A DNA stretch of 64,000 bases, from positions 101,125 through 165,124 of the forward strand of contig NZ_JOID01000014.1 in the NCBI RefSeq assembly GCF_000719865.1. The letters run 5' to 3'. The DNA comes from Streptomyces albus subsp. albus. Lineage in GTDB: Bacteria > Actinomycetota > Actinomycetes > Streptomycetales > Streptomycetaceae. Positions within the stretch are counted from its first letter, which is position 1; the number at the start of each line of letters is the position of its first letter. Below the pieces are notes generated by a model. It did no database searches. It saw only the letters and a list, made by a program, of their open reading frames with translations, and was not told where the DNA came from. This document shows, piece by piece, positions 15,351 through 24,314 of this stretch. Position numbers and translations under genes: made by a program.

Positions 15351-16589
15351 TCAGTTGCCCACGCGGCGGCGCAGGTCCTGGAAGGCCGTGTAGTTGGCGA
15401 TCACCTCGATGCGCCCGGGCGGCGCCTGCCGCACGGCCTCGTCGGCGTTCTCGCAGACGCGGAAGTCGAGCCCCGCGACCTCCAGCCGCACGGCCAGGTC
15501 CAGCTTGCGGTCGCCGATGACGAAGATCGGGTGGCCGGCGAGCTGGGTGTAGTCCACGTCCCACAGCCAGGAGGTGTCCGTGCCGTCCGCGCCGCGGGCG
15601 TTGACGGAAAGGATCACCGGGGTGGGCGGCGGGTCGATGAGGGAGAAGGTCTCCAGCCAGCCGGCCGGGTTCTTGGCCAGCAGCAGCCGCAGGTCGCGGT
15701 CCAGGAACCGGACGACGTCGTAGCGGCCGGCGACGGCCTGGACCTCGTACATCCGCTCCAGCGCCACCTGCGGGGGGACCCCGAAGTGCGCGGCGACGGC
15801 GGCGGAGGTCGCGGCGTTGGCCTTGTTGGCCCGGCCGGGCAGCCGCAGCCGGATCGGCCAGGCCGAGCCGTGCGGGTCCACCACGTGGTCGCCGGCCAGC
15901 GCCCAGCTCGGCATCGGGCGGCGGAAGCCGCACTCGGAGCAGAACCAGTCGTCGGAGGGCCGCTGGAGCACACCGCCGCAGGACGGGCAGGACCAGGCGT
16001 CGTCCTTCCAGGCCTGGCCCGCCGCGACCCACACCACATTGGGGGAGGAGGAGGCGGCCCAGGCGATCAGCGGGTCGTCGCAGTTGGCGATGACCGTCGC
16101 CTTGTTGCCGGCCAGGCCCTCGCGCCACTTCTCGGCGAGCATCCGGGTCTCGGCCGCGCGGTCGAGCTGGTCGCGGGAGAGGTTGAGCAGGGCGATCGCC
16201 TTGGGGGTCACGTCCCGCGCGACCCCGGCGAGGTACTTCTCGTCCACCTCGATGACGCCGTACTTGGCGTCCGAGCCGCCGGCCAGCGCCGAGGTGATGC
16301 CCGCGGGCATGTTGGCGCCCAGCGCGTTCGACACCACGGGACCGCTGGCGCGCAGCGCCTCGGCGATCAGCCGGGTGGTGGTCGTCTTGCCGTTGGTCGC
16401 CGAGACCAGGACCACGTCCAGATGCCCCGCCAGCCGGGCCAGCAGATCCGGGTCGAGCCGCAGCGCGACCTTGCCCCCGATCACCGACCCGCTGCCGCGG
16501 CCCACCGCCCGTGATGCCGCCGCCGCGGCCCTGCCCGCCGTCACGGCCAGCTTGGCCCGCGGCGACAGCGGGTCCGAGTTGCCTGCCAT
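15351..16589 (-). CDS. murT: Lipid II isoglutaminyl synthase, Mur ligase-like subunit MurT
   Basis: 412 aa. It activates the D-Glu carboxylate of lipid II with ATP and receives ammonia from GatD at the cytoplasmic membrane face. The P-loop is ATNGKTTTTR (64-73), followed by the Mur-ligase middle domain, a zinc ribbon (Cys201, Cys204, Cys217, Cys220) and the C-terminal DUF1727 domain. The ATG at 16589 has GGAGGAG upstream. MurT-GatD order is conserved in Gram-positive bacteria. Confidence 0.93.
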   Translation of the reverse strand: MAGNSDPLSPRAKLAVTAGRAAAAASRAVGRGSGSVIGGKVALRLDPDLLARLAGHLDVVLVSATNGKTTTTRLIAEALRASGPVVSNALGANMPAGITSALAGGSDAKYGVIEVDEKYLAGVARDVTPKAIALLNLSRDQLDRAAETRMLAEKWREGLAGNKATVIANCDDPLIAWAASSSPNVVWVAAGQAWKDDAWSCPSCGGVLQRPSDDWFCSECGFRRPMPSWALAGDHVVDPHGSAWPIRLRLPGRANKANAATSAAVAAHFGVPPQVALERMYEVQAVAGRYDVVRFLDRDLRLLLAKNPAGWLETFSLIDPPPTPVILSVNARGADGTDTSWLWDVDYTQLAGHPIFVIGDRKLDLAVRLEVAGLDFRVCENADEAVRQAPPGRIEVIANYTAFQDLRRRVGN

Positions 16590-16788
16590 CGTTCTTGCTC
16601 CTCCTCGCATCCGGCGCCGCACCCCCGCCCCCGGCCGGCCGGGTGGTACGCCCCCTCCGCGCCGAATCACCAGCCGGGAGGGATCGGTCGACGCTCAGCC
16701 TATCGAGATCCGGGCGCGGCCCTTAACCTGCCACCCTGCTGTTACCCGCCGTACCGGGCCGGAGGGGCCGGTCCGTAGGCTGGCCGGT

Positions 16789-17379
16789 ATGCGACATGGT
16801 GCGATCCCCGGCAGTTCGGGTTCCGTCCGACCGGTGCGGCTGCTGGGCGATCCGGTGCTGCGTACGCCCGGTGCGGAGGTCACGTCCTTCGACGGGGAAC
16901 TGGCCCGGCTGGTGGAGGACCTCTTCGCGAGCATGTACGCCGCCCGCGGCGTCGGCCTGGCGGCGAACCAGATCGGCGTACCGCTGCGGGTGTTCGTCTA
17001 CGACTGCCCGGACGACGAGGACCGCCGGCACCTCGGCCACGTGGTCAACCCCCGGCTGGTGGAGACCGGAGGGGTGTCGGTGACCGGCCCGGAGGGCTGT
17101 CTCTCGCTGCCCGGTGTCGAGGCCGGGACGGGCCGCTGGGACCACGCCGTCGTCGAGGGCACGGACCGTACGGGCGCTCCGGTGCGGGTGACGGGCAGCG
17201 GCTTCTTCGCTCGCTGCCTCCAGCACGAGACGGACCATCTGGAGGGCGGGATTTATCTGGACCGGGTCGCGGGCCTGCGGCGCCGCCGCGCGCTGCGGGC
17301 GGTCCGGCGGGCGGCCTGGAACCGGGAGCCCGACCGGGCCGCGGCAGCGGCGGCGGTCCCGGCGGGACGGGGCTGTTGA
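16789..17379 (+). CDS. def: Peptide deformylase
   Basis: 196 aa metalloenzyme removing the N-formyl group from nascent proteins. All three motifs are intact: GVGLAANQIG (54-63), EGCLS with metal-binding Cys104, and QHETDH (145-150) with two metal His and catalytic Glu146. The C-terminal tail is Arg/Ala-rich. Divergent from murT. Streptomyces genomes often encode several deformylases, so this may not be the only one. Confidence 0.93.
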   Translation: MRHGAIPGSSGSVRPVRLLGDPVLRTPGAEVTSFDGELARLVEDLFASMYAARGVGLAANQIGVPLRVFVYDCPDDEDRRHLGHVVNPRLVETGGVSVTGPEGCLSLPGVEAGTGRWDHAVVEGTDRTGAPVRVTGSGFFARCLQHETDHLEGGIYLDRVAGLRRRRALRAVRRAAWNREPDRAAAAAAVPAGRGC

Positions 17380-17419
17380 GCGGCCCCGGGCGGCCGGCCC
17401 GGCGGAAGCCGTCGGGCCG

Positions 17420-18064
17420 TCAGAAGCCGGGCGCGCCCACCCGGTCGCCGGCCTCGGCCAGCCGCCCCCATAGCAGCTCGGCGAGATGGCCCACCAACTG
17501 AGCGCGGGGGACGGGGCGTTCACGCAGCCACCAGTCGCCGGCCGCGTGCATCATGCCGACGATGCCGTGCCCCCAGACCCGCGCCCGCTCGTCACCGTCG
17601 GACCCGAGGTCGACCCGCTCGGCGATGACCTGGGCGAGCTCCTCGCCCATCCGGCGCAGCAGCGGGGCGGAGTGCCGGGTGTCGAAGCCCTGCTCGGAGG
17701 TGCTGGGCTCCTCGCCCGGGTGCATGAGGAAGCGGTAGACCTGCGGTCTGGACTCGATGGCCGCAAGATAGGTGTCGAGGGTGCGCTCGACGCGCTCGCG
17801 GCGGTCGGCCGCCGGGGCGTCGAGGGCGGCGCGCAGGCCGGCGAGCAGGGCGTCGGTGTGCCGGACGGCGAGGGCCCGGTAGAGGCCGCTCTTGTCGCCG
17901 AAGTGCCGGTAGAGGATGGGTTTGGTGATCCCGGCCTCGGCCGCGATGGCGTTCATCGAGGCACCGGGGCCGTCGCGCAGCACCACCCGGTCCGCGGCCT
18001 CCAGCAGTTCCTTGCGCCGGCGGCGGGCCGCCCGCTGCTGGTCTTCCCGCTGACTGGTCTCCAT
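17420..18064 (-). CDS. TetR-family regulator
   Basis: 214 aa. The N-terminal HTH (15-62) contains NAIAAEAGITKPILYRHFGD; the rest is an all-helical ligand-binding domain. It is transcribed divergently from an acyl-CoA dehydrogenase, with two TTAC-type palindromes between them, so it is probably the repressor of that gene responding to an acyl-CoA or fatty acid. The effector is inferred from context only. Confidence 0.9.
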   Translation of the reverse strand: METSQREDQQRAARRRRKELLEAADRVVLRDGPGASMNAIAAEAGITKPILYRHFGDKSGLYRALAVRHTDALLAGLRAALDAPAADRRERVERTLDTYLAAIESRPQVYRFLMHPGEEPSTSEQGFDTRHSAPLLRRMGEELAQVIAERVDLGSDGDERARVWGHGIVGMMHAAGDWWLRERPVPRAQLVGHLAELLWGRLAEAGDRVGAPGF

Positions 18065-18153
18065 GGCGTCTCTCCCACCCCGTCCTTCCTGCTGGGTCCC
18101 CCGCGACGCAACGTAACACTTCGCCCGGCCGGGGGCCGGACGGGCGACCGGGC

Positions 18154-18201
18154 TTGACAGGGCTTACCAGTCGGTAACAGGGTATAGTTACCGCAAGTAA
18201 C
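18154..18201. promoter_or_regulatory. Promoter and paired operators of the acyl-CoA dehydrogenase
   Basis: TTGACA at 18154-18159 is a -35-like hexamer and TATAGT at 18183-18188 a possible -10, though the 23-nt spacing is long. Two palindromes overlap this promoter: TTACC-AGTC-GGTAA (18164-18177) and GTTAC-N5-GTAAC (18187-18201). They are the obvious binding sites for the divergent TetR protein. Confidence 0.7.
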
Positions 18202-18218
18202 AAGCAGGTGGAGGGGAC

Positions 18219-19445
18219 ATGGCAGAGTTCGCGCTCGATCTCAACGACGAGCAGAAGGCCGTCCGGGAATGGATCCACGGTTTCGCCGCGGACGTCATGC
18301 GGCCGGCCGCGGCCGAGTGGGACGAACGCGAGGAGACCCCCTGGCCCGTCATCCAGGAGGCCGCCAAGATCGGCCTCTACTCGCTGGACTTCTACGCCCA
18401 GCAGTTCTTCGACCCGACGGGCCTCGGCATCGCCATGACGATGGAGGAGCTGTTCTGGGGCGACGCCGGCATCGGCCTGTCGATCGTCGGCACCGGCCTC
18501 GCGGCCGTCGGCGTGCTCGCCAACGGCACCGAGGAGCAGATCGGCACCTGGGTTCCCCAGATGTACGGCGACGCGAACGACGTGAAGGTCGCCGCCTTCT
18601 GCTCCTCCGAGCCCGACGCGGGCTCCGACGTCTCCGCCATGCGCACCCGCGCCGTCTACGACGAGGCCAAGGACGAGTGGGTGCTCAACGGCACCAAGAC
18701 CTGGGCGACCAACGGCGGCATCGCCAACGTGCACGTCGTCGTGGCTGTCGTCGACCCCGAGCTGGGCTCCAAGGGGCACGCCTCCTTCATCGTCCCGCCG
18801 GGCACCAAGGGCCTCTCGCAGGGCCAGAAGTTCAAGAAGCACGGCATCCGCGCCTCGCACACCGCGGAGGTCGTGCTGGAGGACGTCCGGATCCCCGGGA
18901 GCTGCCTGCTGGGCGGCAAGGACAAGCTCGACGAGCGGCTGGCCCGTGCCCGCGAGCGCGCCAAGAGCGGCGGCGAGCGCGTGAAGAACGCGGCCATGGC
19001 CACCTTCGAGGCGTCCCGCCCGGCCGTCGGCGCCCAGGCGGTCGGCATCGCCCGCGCCGCGTACGAGGTGGCCCTGGACTACGCGAAGACCCGGGTGCAG
19101 TTCGGCCGCCCGATCATCGACAACCAGGGCGTCGCCTTCCAGCTCGCCGACATGCGCACCCAGATCGACGCCGCCCGGCTGCTGGTCTGGCGGGCCTCCT
19201 GGATGGCGGCCTCCGGCAAGCCCTTCACGGCGGCCGAGGGCTCGATGTCGAAGCTCTACGCGGGGGAGGTCGCCAAGACCGTCACCGCCCAGGCCATGCA
19301 GATCCTCGGCGGCAACGGCTACACCCGGGAGTACCCGGTGGAGCGGATGCACCGGGACGCGGCGATCTACACGATCTTCGAGGGGACCAGCGAGATCCAG
19401 CGCCTGGTCATCGCGCGGACGCTGTCGGGAATGCCGATCCGCTGA
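18219..19445 (+). CDS. Acyl-CoA dehydrogenase
   Basis: 408 aa flavoenzyme catalysing alpha,beta-dehydrogenation of an acyl-CoA. FAD/substrate motifs are [22 protein letters not shown] and [12 protein letters not shown]; the catalytic base is Glu388 in [11 protein letters not shown] central charged insert ([20 protein letters not shown]) is present. The ribosome site GGAGGGG is close before the ATG. Gene order with a divergent TetR suggests inducible fatty-acid or branched acyl-CoA catabolism; chain-length specificity cannot be read. Confidence 0.92.
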   Translation: MAEFALDLNDEQKAVREWIHGFAADVMRPAAAEWDEREETPWPVIQEAAKIGLYSLDFYAQQFFDPTGLGIAMTMEELFWGDAGIGLSIVGTGLAAVGVLANGTEEQIGTWVPQMYGDANDVKVAAFCSSEPDAGSDVSAMRTRAVYDEAKDEWVLNGTKTWATNGGIANVHVVVAVVDPELGSKGHASFIVPPGTKGLSQGQKFKKHGIRASHTAEVVLEDVRIPGSCLLGGKDKLDERLARARERAKSGGERVKNAAMATFEASRPAVGAQAVGIARAAYEVALDYAKTRVQFGRPIIDNQGVAFQLADMRTQIDAARLLVWRASWMAASGKPFTAAEGSMSKLYAGEVAKTVTAQAMQILGGNGYTREYPVERMHRDAAIYTIFEGTSEIQRLVIARTLSGMPIR

Positions 19446-19456
19446 CCCGGATCGGC

Positions 19457-19502
19457 GCGGCCGGCTCCGGCGCACCGGGACGGGTGCGCCGGAGCCGGCC
19501 GC
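19457..19502. terminator. Bidirectional terminator
   Basis: 20-bp perfect stem (GCGGCCGGCTCCGGCGCACC) with a 6-nt loop, lying between the convergent acyl-CoA dehydrogenase and the 58-aa gene. Confidence 0.85.
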
Positions 19503-19534
19503 GGGGCGTTACGGGGCCGTGCCGGCCGGCGGGC

Positions 19535-19711
19535 TCAGGCGGCCCGGGTGATCTCCTCGCGGAGGGCGCGCCGCCACTCCGTGCGGAGCCGGTCGAGCTC
19601 CGCGAGATCGGCTGCCGACCACGAGGTGCGGCCCGCCACGAAAGCGCGGATCGCCGCGTTCGCGTGGTCGGCGGCCGGACGCGCGGGGACAGAGGGTCCA
19701 GAGGTAGACAT
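19535..19711 (-). CDS. Small hypothetical protein, 58 aa
   Basis: Starts MSTSGPSVPARPAADHANAA at the ATG at 19711, with GGAGG directly upstream. It has a short disordered N-terminus followed by two charged helices (WSAADLAELDRLRTEWRRAL). No recognised domain, signal or membrane segment. The good ribosome site and codon pattern support it as real; function unknown. Confidence 0.72.
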   Translation of the reverse strand: MSTSGPSVPARPAADHANAAIRAFVAGRTSWSAADLAELDRLRTEWRRALREEITRAA

Positions 19712-19910
19712 GTCCTCCAGAATACGGGCCCGGTATGACAACCGGTTCCCGCCGGGGTGACGCTCCGCGACCTCGCGAAGAATTCCCCGGAACCCGGAAC
19801 CTTTTCGCCGGATCTCCCGTTCTCCGGAGTGAGGCCCCGCGTTCTCCCCCGTGCGCGGGGCCTCGCCAATGCCCGCGGCCGGGCGCCGCACCCCCGTGAA
19901 ATCCGGTGTT

Positions 19911-20654
19911 TCACCTGGTCGGAGGCGGTGCCGTGTCCTGGTAGGGATTGGCCGGCTCGGGCACGGGGCGCACCATCTCCGCGTCGATCTCCACCTCCCG
20001 TGTCGCCGGCCCGGGGCGCCAGTGGCCGGTGACCCGCACCCAGGAGTCGGCGGGCGGCGCGACCGCCCCGCGGACCTTGATCTTTACCGCCCGGGAGTCC
20101 GCCGCACAGCAGCTGACCAGCAGCCTTGACAGAAACCACCCCCCGTCCCGGGCGGGTGTGACGAATCCCATGAGCGCCACCGTGCGGTCCTCCAGGCTCC
20201 GCGACCGGTCCTGCCGGGCGCGCAGCCGGAACTCGGTCAGGGTCAGCGGCACGGACGACCCCGCGGGCAGTGGGGCGAAGTGCCGTACCGGCTCCTCGGC
20301 GGGCGCCCCCGTCTCCCGCGCCGCCGTGTACGCGCCGAGCGCGGGCGGGGTGAAGAACAGCAGGCTGAGCGCGGGGAAGAAGAGCAGCCAGGCGATGCCC
20401 GGGCCCCGGGCGTGATCATGGCCGTGGTGGCCGCCGTCCGCGGCCCGGCCGCCCGCCCGGGGCCGCCGGTCGTACGGGAAGCCGTCCCGGGCCGCCGCCA
20501 CCAGACCGAGCAGCACCAGGACCGCTCCGGACAGCACGAGCGCCGGGCGCAGCCCCTCCTTCACGAACCGCAGGCAGACGTCCGTCAGCAGCGAGATGTG
20601 CAGCAGCCCCGCTCCCGACAGCACCAGCAGCAGCACCTGGACGTTGCGCCTCAC
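19911..20654 (-). CDS. TIGR03943-family membrane protein, permease partner
   Basis: 247 aa. Two N-terminal helices are separated by a His/Gly/Asp-rich loop (GGHHGHDHARG, metal-binding-looking) and a third helix. The soluble C-terminal domain contains VALMGFVT, LLVSCCAADSRAVKIKV with a Cys pair, and SWVRVTGHW. TIGR03943/DUF1980 proteins are regularly paired with DUF318 permeases, and the pair is thought to handle metals or metalloids. The GTG at 20654 overlaps the permease stop (GTGA); an ATG at 20666 is the alternative. Confidence 0.85.
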   Translation of the reverse strand: MRRNVQVLLLVLSGAGLLHISLLTDVCLRFVKEGLRPALVLSGAVLVLLGLVAAARDGFPYDRRPRAGGRAADGGHHGHDHARGPGIAWLLFFPALSLLFFTPPALGAYTAARETGAPAEEPVRHFAPLPAGSSVPLTLTEFRLRARQDRSRSLEDRTVALMGFVTPARDGGWFLSRLLVSCCAADSRAVKIKVRGAVAPPADSWVRVTGHWRPGPATREVEIDAEMVRPVPEPANPYQDTAPPPTR

Positions 20655-21721
20655 AGCAGCCACCATCCCGTCAGCGCGCTCGCGGCGACGGCCACGACGG
20701 CGGTCGCGGTCGAGAACCGGACGGCGAAGGCCCGGCCGAAGGTGCCGGACTGGAGCGCGATCAGCTTCAGGTCGACCATCGGCCCGACCACCATGAACGC
20801 CAGCCGGGCGGTGGGGGAGAAACCGGTCAGCGAGGCGGCGACGAAGGCGTCGGCCTCGGAGCAGACCGCCAGCACGACCGCCAGCCCGGCCAGGAAGAGC
20901 ACCGAGAGCCAGGCCGAGTCCGCGAACACGTCCAGCACGGAGCGCGGCACCGCGACGTTGAAGGTGGCGGCGGCCATGGCGCCCAGCACCAGAAAGCCTC
21001 CGGCGTGCAGGAAATCGTGCTGGAAACCGAGCCGGAACTCCTCCCACCGGCTGTGCCCGGGCCGGTGCCCGCCGCGGCGGGACGGGAGCCGCAGCCACTC
21101 CGCGCGGCCCAGCCGCAGCCAGAGCCAGCCCATGGCGGCCGAGACCAGCAGCGAGGCCAGCAGCCGGGCCGCCACCATCTCCGGCGCGCCGGGGAAGGCC
21201 ACGGCCGTGGCGGTGAGCACGATCGGGTTGACGGCGGGTGCCGACAGCAGGAAGGCCAGCGCGGCGGCGGGGGCCACCCCGCGCCGGATGAGGCTTCCCG
21301 CCACCGGCACGGAGGCGCACTCACAGCCCGGCAGCACCATCCCGGCCGCGCTCGCCACCGGTACGGCCAGCGCGGGCCTGCGCGGCAGCATCCCGGTGAA
21401 CCACCGTTCCGGCACGAAGGCGTTGATCGCCCCGGACAGCGCCGTGCCCAGCAGCAGGAAGGGGACGGCCTGGACGGCGATGGCGACGCACACCGTGCGC
21501 CAGGCCTGCACCGCCGGATGGGTCGCCCACGGCGAGGCGGCGACGACCAGGACCACCGCCGCGGCGCACCCCGCGAGGGGGCCGGCCGCGGGCAGCCGCC
21601 CGGCGAAGCCGGTGAGGGCCCGGCCCGCCGCGCCGCTCCGGAACGGGGGACCCGGAGGTCTCGCGGCCGGGGACGTGGACGGCGGTGGCTCCGGGCTGAC
21701 CAGCTCTTCCGCGCTCTGCAC
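20651..21721 (-). CDS. DUF318/ArsP-like permease
   Basis: 356 aa, about eight transmembrane helices, PF03773 family. The signature GMVLPGCECASVPVAGSLIR (with its Cys pair) and FLLSAPAVNPIVLTATAV are present; a 60-residue Pro-rich N-terminal extension precedes the first helix. Related proteins export organoarsenicals (ArsP) or are induced by zinc limitation; no Zur-like or ArsR-like site was seen upstream, so the substrate is open. Operon with the TIGR03943 protein. Confidence 0.87.
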   Translation of the reverse strand: MQSAEELVSPEPPPSTSPAARPPGPPFRSGAAGRALTGFAGRLPAAGPLAGCAAAVVLVVAASPWATHPAVQAWRTVCVAIAVQAVPFLLLGTALSGAINAFVPERWFTGMLPRRPALAVPVASAAGMVLPGCECASVPVAGSLIRRGVAPAAALAFLLSAPAVNPIVLTATAVAFPGAPEMVAARLLASLLVSAAMGWLWLRLGRAEWLRLPSRRGGHRPGHSRWEEFRLGFQHDFLHAGGFLVLGAMAAATFNVAVPRSVLDVFADSAWLSVLFLAGLAVVLAVCSEADAFVAASLTGFSPTARLAFMVVGPMVDLKLIALQSGTFGRAFAVRFSTATAVVAVAASALTGWWLL

Positions 21722-21894
21722 ACTGACCTCGAACGTCGGCTACGGGGGGTGCTCACCCTAGTCACCGAGCAGGGCGGAACCGGGCAGTTCGGCACGGTTT
21801 CAGCCGATCGTGGGGGGCTCCGTGCTGCTGTCCGGGGGCCGGCACGGGCCCGTCCGCCGGTGCCGCGGGGGGCTCCGGGAACGGGCCACCATTG

Positions 21895-22000
21895 GCGTAA
21901 AACCGAATACGTTTTTGCCGCATAAGACGGCCGTGATGCGGTAGAAAGGTCATGTGCCCGTCCGGTGTGCATCCCCCGTCGCACCGGACGGGCCTCTCTT
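21895..22000 (+). ncRNA. Candidate small RNA or leader with two hairpins
   Basis: After an AT-rich, promoter-like patch (GGCGTAAAACCGAATACG) there are two hairpins: CCGCAT (21918-21923) with ATGCGG (21936-21941), then GCCCGTCCGGTG (21956-21967) with its exact complement (21982-21993), followed by CTCTCTT. The second looks like an intrinsic terminator although no gene ends here. A short RNA or an attenuated leader of the epimerase gene is possible. No known RNA family was recognised. Confidence 0.4.
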
Positions 22001-22050
22001 GTGCCGGGCCTCCCGCGCCGGCCCGGCCGCGCGTCCCGCGCGCCGGTCTC

Positions 22051-22066
22051 TTACGAATCCGTGACC
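22051..22066 (+). promoter_or_regulatory. Putative response-regulator box (copy 1)
   Basis: TTACGAATCCGTGACC, 51 bp upstream of the epimerase start. It has a TTAC/TGAC half-site pair with an 11-bp period and matches the sites at 25115-25130, 29462-29477 and 29501-29516. Confidence 0.5.
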
Positions 22067-22117
22067 GCCGGGCGCGGAGCGGCCCGCTGAGCGGCTCTGT
22101 CGCCTAGCGTCACCGTC

Positions 22118-23191
22118 ATGCGCGTACTCGTCACCGGAGGAGCCGGGTTCATCGGCTCGCACATCGTCACCGCCCTCGCCCGCGCCGGGCACGAACCCGT
22201 CGTTCTGGACAGCCTGCATCCGCGGGCCCACGCCGGCCGCCCGCCGGCCGCGGACGCCGGTCTGATCCGCGCCGACATCCGGGACCGGGCCGCCGTGTCC
22301 GAGGCTCTGCGCGGTGTATCGGCCGTCTGCCACCAGGCCGCGATGGTCGGACTGGGCAAGGACTTCGCCGACGCGCCGGAGTACGTGGGCTGCAACGACC
22401 TCGGCACGGCCGTCCTGCTGGACGCCATGACGGCGGCCGGGGTGTCCCGGCTGGTGCTCGCCGGCTCGATGGTGGTCTACGGCGAGGGACGCTACGACTG
22501 CCCCCGGCACGGCACCGTGCGGCCCGGCCCCCGCGCACCGGCCGATCTCGCCGCCGGCCGTTTCGAGTGCGCCTGCCCGGAGTGCGGTCTGCCGCTGGAG
22601 CCCGGCCCGGTCACCGAGGACGCGCCGGCCGATCCGCGGAACGTCTACGCGGCGACCAAGCTGGCCCAGGAGCATCTCGCGGCGGCCTGGGCCCGGGCCA
22701 CCGGCGGCCGCGCGGTCTCCCTGCGCTACCACAACGTCTACGGGCCCGGGATGCCGCGCGACACCCCGTACGCCGGGGTCGCCTCGCTCTTCCGCTCGGC
22801 CCTCGCCCGCGGGGAGGCGCCGCGGGTCTTCGAGGACGGCGGCCAGCGGCGGGACTTCGTCCACGTCCGTGACGTCGCGGCCGCCAACCTCGCCGTGCTG
22901 GAGGCGCTGCCCGGCCGTCCCGAGGGCGGCTTCCGCGCCTACAACACCGGCAGCGGCACGCCGCGCACCATCGGCGAGACGGCCGCCGAGCTGGCCCGCG
23001 CCTGCGGCGGTCCCGAGCCGGTCGTCACGGGGGAGTACCGGCTGGGCGACGTGCGGCACATCACCGCCTCCTCGCGGCGGCTGATGACCGAGCTCGGCTG
23101 GCGGCCCGCGGTCGGGTTCGCCGCGGGCATGGCCGAGTTCGCCCGCGCGCCGCAGCGCGAGCCCGTCACCGCGGGGCGGCCGGCAGGGTGA
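22118..23191 (+). CDS. NAD-dependent sugar epimerase/dehydratase
   Basis: 357 aa extended SDR acting on a nucleotide sugar. The cofactor motif is GGAGFIGSH (7-15), the catalytic Tyr/Lys are in YAATK, and RYHNVYGPG and RRDFVHVRDVA are also seen. An unusual insert after VVYGEGRYDCPRHG contains CACPECG, giving a Cys cluster that looks like a zinc knuckle. The 3' end overlaps the convergent histidine-kinase gene by 26 nt. With the glycosyltransferases downstream it probably supplies a modified sugar for an envelope glycan. Confidence 0.9.
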   Translation: MRVLVTGGAGFIGSHIVTALARAGHEPVVLDSLHPRAHAGRPPAADAGLIRADIRDRAAVSEALRGVSAVCHQAAMVGLGKDFADAPEYVGCNDLGTAVLLDAMTAAGVSRLVLAGSMVVYGEGRYDCPRHGTVRPGPRAPADLAAGRFECACPECGLPLEPGPVTEDAPADPRNVYAATKLAQEHLAAAWARATGGRAVSLRYHNVYGPGMPRDTPYAGVASLFRSALARGEAPRVFEDGGQRRDFVHVRDVAAANLAVLEALPGRPEGGFRAYNTGSGTPRTIGETAAELARACGGPEPVVTGEYRLGDVRHITASSRRLMTELGWRPAVGFAAGMAEFARAPQREPVTAGRPAG

Positions 23192-24314
23192 CCTCGAAGC
23201 GGCAGCCACCGCGCACATTGCGCACGGCGGCCCGCCCGGCGTGCGCCTCGACCAGGCCCCGGACGATGGCCAGGCCGAGGCCCGCGCCCGCCGGGGGGCC
23301 CTCGCCCGCCGGAGGGGTCCGGGCGTGGCTGCCGCGCCAGCCGGTGTCGAAGACCCGCGGGAGGTCCTCCTCCGGGATGCCGCCGCACCCGTCGGTGACG
23401 GAGAGCACCACGGAGGCGTCGTCGCCGCCGCGCCGCGCGGACACCGCGACCGTGCCGTCGGCCGGCGTCCTGCGAATGGCGTTGATCATGAGGTTGCCGA
23501 GGACGCGGGACATGGCCTGCGCGTCCACCTCGACCGCCATGGCGTCGGCCGCCGTCTCGTCCCGCTCGCCGACCAGCCGCACGCCGTGCTCCCGGGCCAG
23601 CGGGACCACCCCGTCGAGCGCCTCGCCCACGAGTTCGGCGGCGGAGACCCGGACCGGGCTGAGTGGCAGTGCCCCGGCGTGGATGCGGGAGAGTTCGAAG
23701 AGGTCGCCGACCATGGCGTTGAGGTGGTCCACCTCGGTGCGGATCTGCCGGAAGTAGCGGTCCGGGTCGGCCGCCATGCCGTCCTCCAGCGCCTCGGCCA
23801 TGGCCCGCAGCCCGGCCAGCGGCGTGCGCAGGTCGTGCGAGATCCAGGCGACCAGTTCCCGGCGGGAGGACTCCAGGGCCCGCTCGCGCTCCCGGGACGC
23901 CTCCAGCTTCCCGCTGGTGGCGGCCAGTTCGCGGACCAGGGCGTCGATCTCCGCCGTCCCCGGTGCCTCGGGCGGGACGAAGCCGCCGTCCTCGCCGAAG
24001 GAACGGGCGGCGAGCGCGAGGGCGTTGCTGCGGGCCACCACCCAGCGGCCGAGCAGCAGCGCGGTGGCCAGGGACACCACGGCGGCCATGGCGCACACCG
24101 TGGTCACCGCCCACAGGTCGTGCGGGGAGAGGAACATCGCCCAGGCCACGGCCAGCGTCCCGGCCAGCATGGCGGTCACCGCCACGGCGGCCACGACGGT
24201 CAGCGAGAGGGCGACCGAGCGATGGCGCAGCAGCCGCAGGGCGAGGGCCCCCGCCAGGCCGGCGGCGGCCGCGCCGAGGAAGGCGAACAGGGCGATCAGC
24301 AGGGTGTCCGTCAC
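23166..24314 (-). CDS. Sensor histidine kinase
   Basis: 382 aa. Three N-terminal membrane helices (about 4-26, 35-60, 66-89) with almost no extracellular domain, a HAMP-like linker, the HisKA box WISHDLRTPLAGLR with His160, the N-box LMINAIRRTP (an Arg-containing variant of NLxxNA), and G boxes VTDGCGGIPEEDL and GAGLGLAIVRGLVEAH. The small sensor region suggests it senses the membrane or an intramembrane partner. The GTG at 24314 overlaps the response-regulator stop (GTGA). Confidence 0.92.
   Translation of the reverse strand: MTDTLLIALFAFLGAAAAGLAGALALRLLRHRSVALSLTVVAAVAVTAMLAGTLAVAWAMFLSPHDLWAVTTVCAMAAVVSLATALLLGRWVVARSNALALAARSFGEDGGFVPPEAPGTAEIDALVRELAATSGKLEASRERERALESSRRELVAWISHDLRTPLAGLRAMAEALEDGMAADPDRYFRQIRTEVDHLNAMVGDLFELSRIHAGALPLSPVRVSAAELVGEALDGVVPLAREHGVRLVGERDETAADAMAVEVDAQAMSRVLGNLMINAIRRTPADGTVAVSARRGGDDASVVLSVTDGCGGIPEEDLPRVFDTGWRGSHARTPPAGEGPPAGAGLGLAIVRGLVEAHAGRAAVRNVRGGCRFEVTLPAAPR

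Larger units (their letters stand above)
21722..22117. other. Intergenic region between permease and epimerase genes
   Basis: 396 bp holding divergent promoters. It contains the structured-RNA candidate at 21895-22000 and a regulator-box motif at 22051-22066, both listed separately. The AT-richer core (21898-21945) contrasts with its surroundings. Confidence 0.6.

Noticed and set aside
21722..21960. Zur box for the DUF318 permease operon
   Set aside because: No TGAAAATGATTTTCA-like palindrome; only a weak CGTA-N8-TACG symmetry.
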